DNA of 64,000 nt from assembly GCF_943193205.1 (NCBI RefSeq), contig NZ_CALPDD010000001.1, forward strand, positions 124,001-188,000. The letters run 5' to 3'. Position numbers and translations under genes: made by a program. This document shows positions 60,550 through 64,000 of the stretch, piece after piece. Positions within the stretch are counted from its first letter, which is position 1. Every line of letters starts with the position of its first letter. The notes below the pieces were generated by a model that had not been told where the DNA came from, did not search any database, and worked only from the letters and a program-made list of their open reading frames with translations. The DNA comes from Alistipes muris (GTDB lineage: Bacteria; Bacteroidota; Bacteroidia; Bacteroidales; Rikenellaceae).

Positions 60550-61703
60550 CGGCGCAGGGTTATGAGCGTGATTTCGGGCCAGGCGCCGAGCCGCATGGGA
60601 TAACCCACGTAGCCGATGCCGTCGTTGATGTAGAGCGTCTTGCCGTCAGCGTCGTAACGGCCGCTCCACTGCTCGTAGAGACAGGCGGCGGGTGAGAAGC
60701 TATGGCCGAAAATCCGGATTTTCATCTGCATGCTGTGCACGTGGCCCGCCAGCGTGAGGTCGCCGCGGCCGATGTTGCGAATCTGCGGCCACAGCTGGGG
60801 AAGATGGACGGCCGTGAGGTTGTAGATTGCTTCGGGCACGTCTGTGTAGGCTTTCGCCAAGGTCGGAGAATGCAGGTCCGAGGCGTGGCGGAGCTTGTAT
60901 AATGCCGGGTCGAACGAGATGCCCGACAGCGAAATGCTGTCATTGCCGCGGTGCAGGTAGACGGTGGTGTCCTGGAGTACCTGCCACCCCATTTGCGTTT
61001 GCCGCTCGATGACCTGCGCCAGGCTTTCGGCTTTGGGCAGCCGGATGGTGTCCTTGATGTAGCTGCCTATGTCGTGGTTGCCTGTGACCGAATAAACCGG
61101 AGCCGCGAATCGGGCCAGTATCTGCATGACGTCGGGTTCCAGCTCGCTTGAACGGATGTTGACCAGGTCGCCCGTGAAGACGATCAGGTCGGGTTTCAGC
61201 GCATTGACGCTGTCGACGAGCCGCTGCAACTCGCGGTCGGGATGTACCAGCGTGCCGACGTGAATATCCGTCAGCTGAACGATACGCAGCCCGTCGAAAC
61301 TCGCGGGAAGCCGCTCGGAACACACCTCTATTTTGTTGATCCGCAAAGTCGTGCGTCCTGCGGTCGCACCCCAAATCATGAGGACGGCGATACCGAAACC
61401 CGCCAGGATGCCGAGCCGGGGGCGATGCAGGGCGTTGAGCGCATAGAATCCGATTCGCGGAAACAAGGCAATTATCCAAACCCAGAATATCCACATCGAC
61501 CACCGGATGTAGGTGGTGGAATGGTCGCACAGCAACAGGCTGGTGACAGCTACGACCAAGGGCAGCGAGTTGGTCAGAGAAGCCCATACGATGAACAGCC
61601 GGCGTCTTAGCGTGCCGGCGCCTTCGCGCCGCATGCGGCGGTAGTGGTGCATGTCGGCGGCTATGGTGCAGAGGCCTATCAGAATCGAAATCGAAAAAAG
61701 CAT
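60540..61703 (-). CDS. Membrane metallophosphoesterase
   Basis: 387 aa from MLFSISILIGLCTIAADMHH. Four membrane helices (to about residue 130) lead to a calcineurin-like phosphoesterase domain with all metal-binding motifs: QLTDIHVGTLV, VFTGDLVN, VTGNHDIGS and LAGHVHSMQ. It should be anchored in the inner membrane with the domain outside; family members act on UDP-2,3-diacylglucosamine or other phosphoesters. The longer open frame upstream is an artefact. A repeat-type promoter lies 75 bases upstream, and its end overlaps the RibD-like start. Confidence 0.85.
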   Translation of the reverse strand: MLFSISILIGLCTIAADMHHYRRMRREGAGTLRRRLFIVWASLTNSLPLVVAVTSLLLCDHSTTYIRWSMWIFWVWIIALFPRIGFYALNALHRPRLGILAGFGIAVLMIWGATAGRTTLRINKIEVCSERLPASFDGLRIVQLTDIHVGTLVHPDRELQRLVDSVNALKPDLIVFTGDLVNIRSSELEPDVMQILARFAAPVYSVTGNHDIGSYIKDTIRLPKAESLAQVIERQTQMGWQVLQDTTVYLHRGNDSISLSGISFDPALYKLRHASDLHSPTLAKAYTDVPEAIYNLTAVHLPQLWPQIRNIGRGDLTLAGHVHSMQMKIRIFGHSFSPAACLYEQWSGRYDADGKTLYINDGIGYVGYPMRLGAWPEITLITLRRCS

Positions 61704-61777
61704 ACCTATAAAATATAAAGGGGTCGGCTGCAAACCGGATGCCGAAGCGGCGTGTCGCTGCCGATGGCTTGTCGGTA

Positions 61778-61809
61778 CAAAGATAACGCAAGCCGCCTGC
61801 AAAAGCAAA
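61778..61809 (-). promoter_or_regulatory. Repeat-related promoter of the metallophosphoesterase gene
   Basis: Minus strand: TTTG (61806-61809), 20-base spacer with GCAGGCGGCTTGCGT, TATCTTTG (61778-61785). The GCAAAAGCAA arm of the dispersed repeat is present next to it. Confidence 0.8.
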
Positions 61810-62003
61810 CTTGCATCGGCATCTTCTTGCTCCGCCGTCGTGCGGCTGTAACGAAGAGTGCGTTTTGAGGTATCTTCCAGCGAATCCGATTTGCGCTGTC
61901 GGCTTTTGGCATACAACTTGCTAATTTGCCGGGTGAAATTAACCCGTTGTATTCCAAATGCAAAACGTGAGAATTCATTAAAAAACCAAATTTTATTCGG
62001 CTT
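61810..62003 (+). promoter_or_regulatory. Upstream region of the DcaP-like porin gene
   Basis: No gene seen. An inverted repeat CGGGT-N7-ACCCG lies at 61930-61946. The nearest promoter-like match is CTAATTTG at 61921, with no good -33 partner. The leader may be long. Confidence 0.35.
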
Positions 62004-63353
62004 ATGAAAACATTTCGACTTTTGACTGCGGCACTGCTGCTCGCAACTTCCGCCTCGGCGCAGCGCTACTCGAACCAAGCCCCCGAGGGTGAGTACTCGC
62101 CGACGGTTTATCTGATCTCCGTACAGGAGACCGAGAACATCGGCTGCGGCTGTGCGGCACAGGAGGCCATCGCACGCAACCGCGCGGCCGTGAACAACGC
62201 CATCAAGGACTACGATGAAACCCATCGTTACGGATTCCAGCAGGCGGCCAAACCGCAGTTCGTTTTCACGACGAAGGACAACCGTTTCTCGCTGGCTCTG
62301 GGCGGTTCGGTGACCCTGCGTGCGGGCTACGACTTCAACGGCATTTCGGACAACATCGACTTCGTACCCTACGACATTCCGATTCCGGGCGGCTACAACA
62401 CGCGTCAGAAGCTCATGATGGATGCCTCGACCTCGCGCGTCTTCCTGAAGTCGATTACCAATTCGGGCGTGCTCGGCCGTGTCATCGTCTTCATGGATGC
62501 CGATTTCCGCGGCGGCCGCGAGGGCAGCTACACGCCCCGTCTGCGTTCGGCCTACGTTTCGCTCGGCGGCTTTACGCTGGGTCGCGACGTGACGACTTTC
62601 TGCGACCTGCAGGCTGCGCCCATGACCGTCGATTTCCGGGGTCCCAACGCCTATAACTTCAACTTCGCCACGATGATCCGCTACGAGGTGACCTTCGCCC
62701 GCGACCGCATGACCTTCGGTATCGCAGCCGAAATGCCCAACGTGAGCGGCACCTACAGCGACTACTACACGCCGCTGCGCCAGCGCGTGCCCGACTTCCC
62801 GGCCTACTTGCAGCTGGCTTGGGGCAACAACCGCGAGAGCCACATCCGCGTATCGGGTGTCATCCGCGACATGTACCTCCACAACGCCCGCACGGGCAAC
62901 AACACCACGCTGCTCGGCTGGGGCGCCCAGTTCAGCGGCCGTATCAAGGTGGCCCGTCCGGTAGTACTCTTCATGAACGGTATCTATGGCAAGGGCATCA
63001 CTCCCTATATTCAGGACCTGACCGGTTCGGGCCTCGACTTCACGCCCAACCCCGAGCATGCCGAGCGCATCCAGACCACGCCCATGTGGGCCTGGCAGGC
63101 TGCCGCGCAGATCAACCTTTCGCGCCGCGTAGCTCTCTCGGGCGGTTATTCGATGGTTCGCGTCGAGCATAAGAACGGTTTCTATGCCGACAACGAGTAT
63201 CGCCAGGGTCAGTATATCTTCGGCAACATCTGCTACCACCTTTCGTCGCGCTTCCGCTTCGCCGCCGAGTACCTCTACGGCACGCGCAAGAACATGGTTA
63301 CCGACCGCAACCACGCCAACCGCGTCAACCTGATGGTTCAGTACAGCTTCTAA
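62004..63353 (+). CDS. DcaP-like outer-membrane porin
   Basis: 449 aa. Signal peptide MKTFRLLTAALLLATSASAQ. Residues about 40-75 contain a short helical stretch and CGCAAQEAIARNRAAVNNAI, perhaps a coiled coil like that before the DcaP barrel. The barrel part alternates strands: FSLALGGSVTLRAGYDFNG, RVFLKSITNSGVLGRVIVFM, LRSAYVSLGGFTLGRDVTTF, ending VNLMVQYSF with a terminal Phe as barrels require. The codon choice is unusually regular, suggesting high expression. It probably passes small carboxylic compounds. Flanked by its own leader and a terminator. Confidence 0.84.
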   Translation: MKTFRLLTAALLLATSASAQRYSNQAPEGEYSPTVYLISVQETENIGCGCAAQEAIARNRAAVNNAIKDYDETHRYGFQQAAKPQFVFTTKDNRFSLALGGSVTLRAGYDFNGISDNIDFVPYDIPIPGGYNTRQKLMMDASTSRVFLKSITNSGVLGRVIVFMDADFRGGREGSYTPRLRSAYVSLGGFTLGRDVTTFCDLQAAPMTVDFRGPNAYNFNFATMIRYEVTFARDRMTFGIAAEMPNVSGTYSDYYTPLRQRVPDFPAYLQLAWGNNRESHIRVSGVIRDMYLHNARTGNNTTLLGWGAQFSGRIKVARPVVLFMNGIYGKGITPYIQDLTGSGLDFTPNPEHAERIQTTPMWAWQAAAQINLSRRVALSGGYSMVRVEHKNGFYADNEYRQGQYIFGNICYHLSSRFRFAAEYLYGTRKNMVTDRNHANRVNLMVQYSF

Positions 63354-63380
63354 ACCGAAAAGACACCCCGTTTTTTCGCA

Positions 63381-63416
63381 GGGCGGCTCCCGAGGGGGAA
63401 CCGCCCGTTTTTTTTG
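63381..63416 (+). terminator. Terminator after the DcaP-like porin
   Basis: Stem GGGCGG/CCGCCC (63381-63386 with 63401-63406) with an inner CTCCC/GGGGA pairing, followed by eight T. Confidence 0.9.
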
Positions 63417-63455
63417 CTGTTTTGGGCAAAGCCGAAATATTTGTCTTATTATCGC

Positions 63456-63463
63456 TATCTTTG
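63456..63463 (+). promoter_or_regulatory. -7 element TATCTTTG before the DUF4491-like gene
   Basis: Exact consensus only 5 bases before the ATG at 63469, implying a leaderless or nearly leaderless transcript. Confidence 0.75.
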
Positions 63464-63468
63464 CAAAC

Positions 63469-63774
63469 ATGGATTTTCTGGCTCAATACAATCTGACAGG
63501 ATTGGTAATCGGCGTCGCCACGTTTTTGATTATCGGTCTGTTCCATCCTTTGGTCATCAAGGGCGAATATCATTTCGGCGTGCGGTGCTGGTGGGTGTTT
63601 CTCGTCATGGGGGCGGCGGCCGTTGCAGCTTCCGTCGCCGTGCGCCATATTTTGTGGTCTACCCTGCTGGCCGTGTGGGGCGCGTCGTCGTTCTGGTCGA
63701 TCGGCGAGCTGTTTGAGCAGCGCAGGCGGGTCGCCAAAGGGTGGTTTCCCAAAAAGGAAAGGCGGAGCGAATGA
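63469..63774 (+). CDS. DUF4491-like small membrane protein
   Basis: 101 aa with three hydrophobic helices: near 9-28 (LTGLVIGVATFLIIGLFHPL), 41-60 (WWVFLVMGAAAVAASVAVRH) and 63-82 (WSTLLAVWGASSFWSIGELF). The pattern PLVIKGEYHFGVRCWW, then SFWSIGELFEQRRRVAKGWF and a basic tail, matches the DUF4491 family of Bacteroidales and Firmicutes. Function is unknown. Its stop overlaps the CapA-like start by four bases. Confidence 0.85.
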   Translation: MDFLAQYNLTGLVIGVATFLIIGLFHPLVIKGEYHFGVRCWWVFLVMGAAAVAASVAVRHILWSTLLAVWGASSFWSIGELFEQRRRVAKGWFPKKERRSE

Positions 63775-64000
63775 AACGGCTGACGGGCTATTTCCTGCTG
63801 CTTTGGCTGGCAGGCTGCGATTTCGTTCCGGCGCCTGCCCCGAACCCGGAGCCGGAACCGGAGCGTCCGGTGACGGTCCGGCTGCTCTTCACGGGCGACG
63901 TCATGCAGCATCTGCCGCAGGTCGCGGCGGCCCGGCGGGAAACGGGCTTCGACTATACGGAAACTTTTGCGGCTGTGCGGCCCTGGTTCCGGGCGGCCGA
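63771..64000 (+). CDS. CapA-family metallophosphatase-like lipoprotein, 3' part beyond the window
   Basis: About 76 codons are visible: MKRLTGYFLLLWLAGCDFVP is a lipoprotein signal (lipobox LAGC), followed by a Pro/Glu-rich linker and VRLLFTGDVMQHLPQVAAAR. The segment FTGDVMQH is the first metal-binding motif of the poly-gamma-glutamate biosynthesis CapA/metallophosphatase family. The TETFAAVRPWF part fits the next helix of that family. ATGA overlap with the DUF4491 gene makes co-transcription likely. The catalytic remainder is outside the window. Confidence 0.85.
   Translation, partial: MKRLTGYFLLLWLAGCDFVPAPAPNPEPEPERPVTVRLLFTGDVMQHLPQVAAARRETGFDYTETFAAVRPWFRAA

Noticed and set aside
61704..63470. 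976-aa minus-strand frame including the metallophosphoesterase
   Set aside because: Beyond 61703 it is antisense to the DcaP-like porin; the phosphoesterase starts at MLFSISILIG.
1..64000. CRISPR array, integrase, IS element or rRNA
   Set aside because: No regularly spaced repeat array, no transposase or integrase frame and no rRNA segment was seen on either strand. The tandem units at 24295 lack unique spacers of equal length.

Overview
The window reads as chromosomal DNA of a GC-rich Bacteroidales bacterium, most likely Alistipes or a close Rikenellaceae relative (inferred). The evidence is the many promoters of the Bacteroidota type (TTTG, 19-20 nt, TAnnTTTG), the scarcity of Shine-Dalgarno sequences, Bacteroidales-type lipoproteins and outer-membrane barrels, LytTR and AraC regulators, and a Rho with a long disordered N-terminal insert. 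No prophage, integrase, transposase, rRNA or CRISPR array was seen. Both window edges cut genes (fmt at the left, a CapA-like lipoprotein at the right).

Layout. 1-4206 (minus): a metal ABC permease, lptG, ribBA and fmt, tightly overlapped. 4306-10931 (plus): mtaB; an output-less sensor-like membrane protein, trkH and a SPOR-like secreted protein; then the nfeD/floA pair. 10985-13684: a double-CDGSH protein (minus), a small self-contained unit for a 43-aa membrane peptide, and a FISUMP lipoprotein. 13704-19444 (minus): a tripartite RND efflux operon, divergent from an AraC regulator, followed on plus by ldhA and gpmA. 22418-25572: tRNA-Leu(UAA), two minus-strand orphan genes, a nitroreductase and tRNA-Gly(GCC). 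25691-28443 (plus): an arsenic-type operon (arsR, two thiol-redox proteins, a DsbD-like protein, an ArsP-type permease). 28592-31260: a candidate sRNA, rho and an S1/P1 nuclease.

31282-39143 (minus) is a visibly AT-richer accessory island: nine mostly unrecognised secreted proteins, seven of them lipoproteins, lie downstream of a TPR lipoprotein with a LuxR-like C-terminus, and a shared DNA motif precedes three of these genes. The core then resumes: tRNA-Gly(CCC), lepA, a DMT transporter, pheT, a GH20 hexosaminidase, and the mazG, gamma-carbonic anhydrase, lytS-like kinase, lytTR operon. Next come a DUF4890-type protein and a large outer-membrane barrel carrying shared upstream motifs. A TolC/HlyD/ABC-2/ABC-2 export operon, a RibD-like enzyme with its two domains in reversed order, a membrane metallophosphoesterase, a DcaP-like porin, a DUF4491 protein and the CapA start close the window.

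The most notable items are a dispersed repeat that carries a complete promoter and stands before at least five genes, the permuted RibD, the TPR-regulator motif in the lipoprotein island, matched operator-like palindromes in the arsenic operon, and the 43-aa peptide unit.
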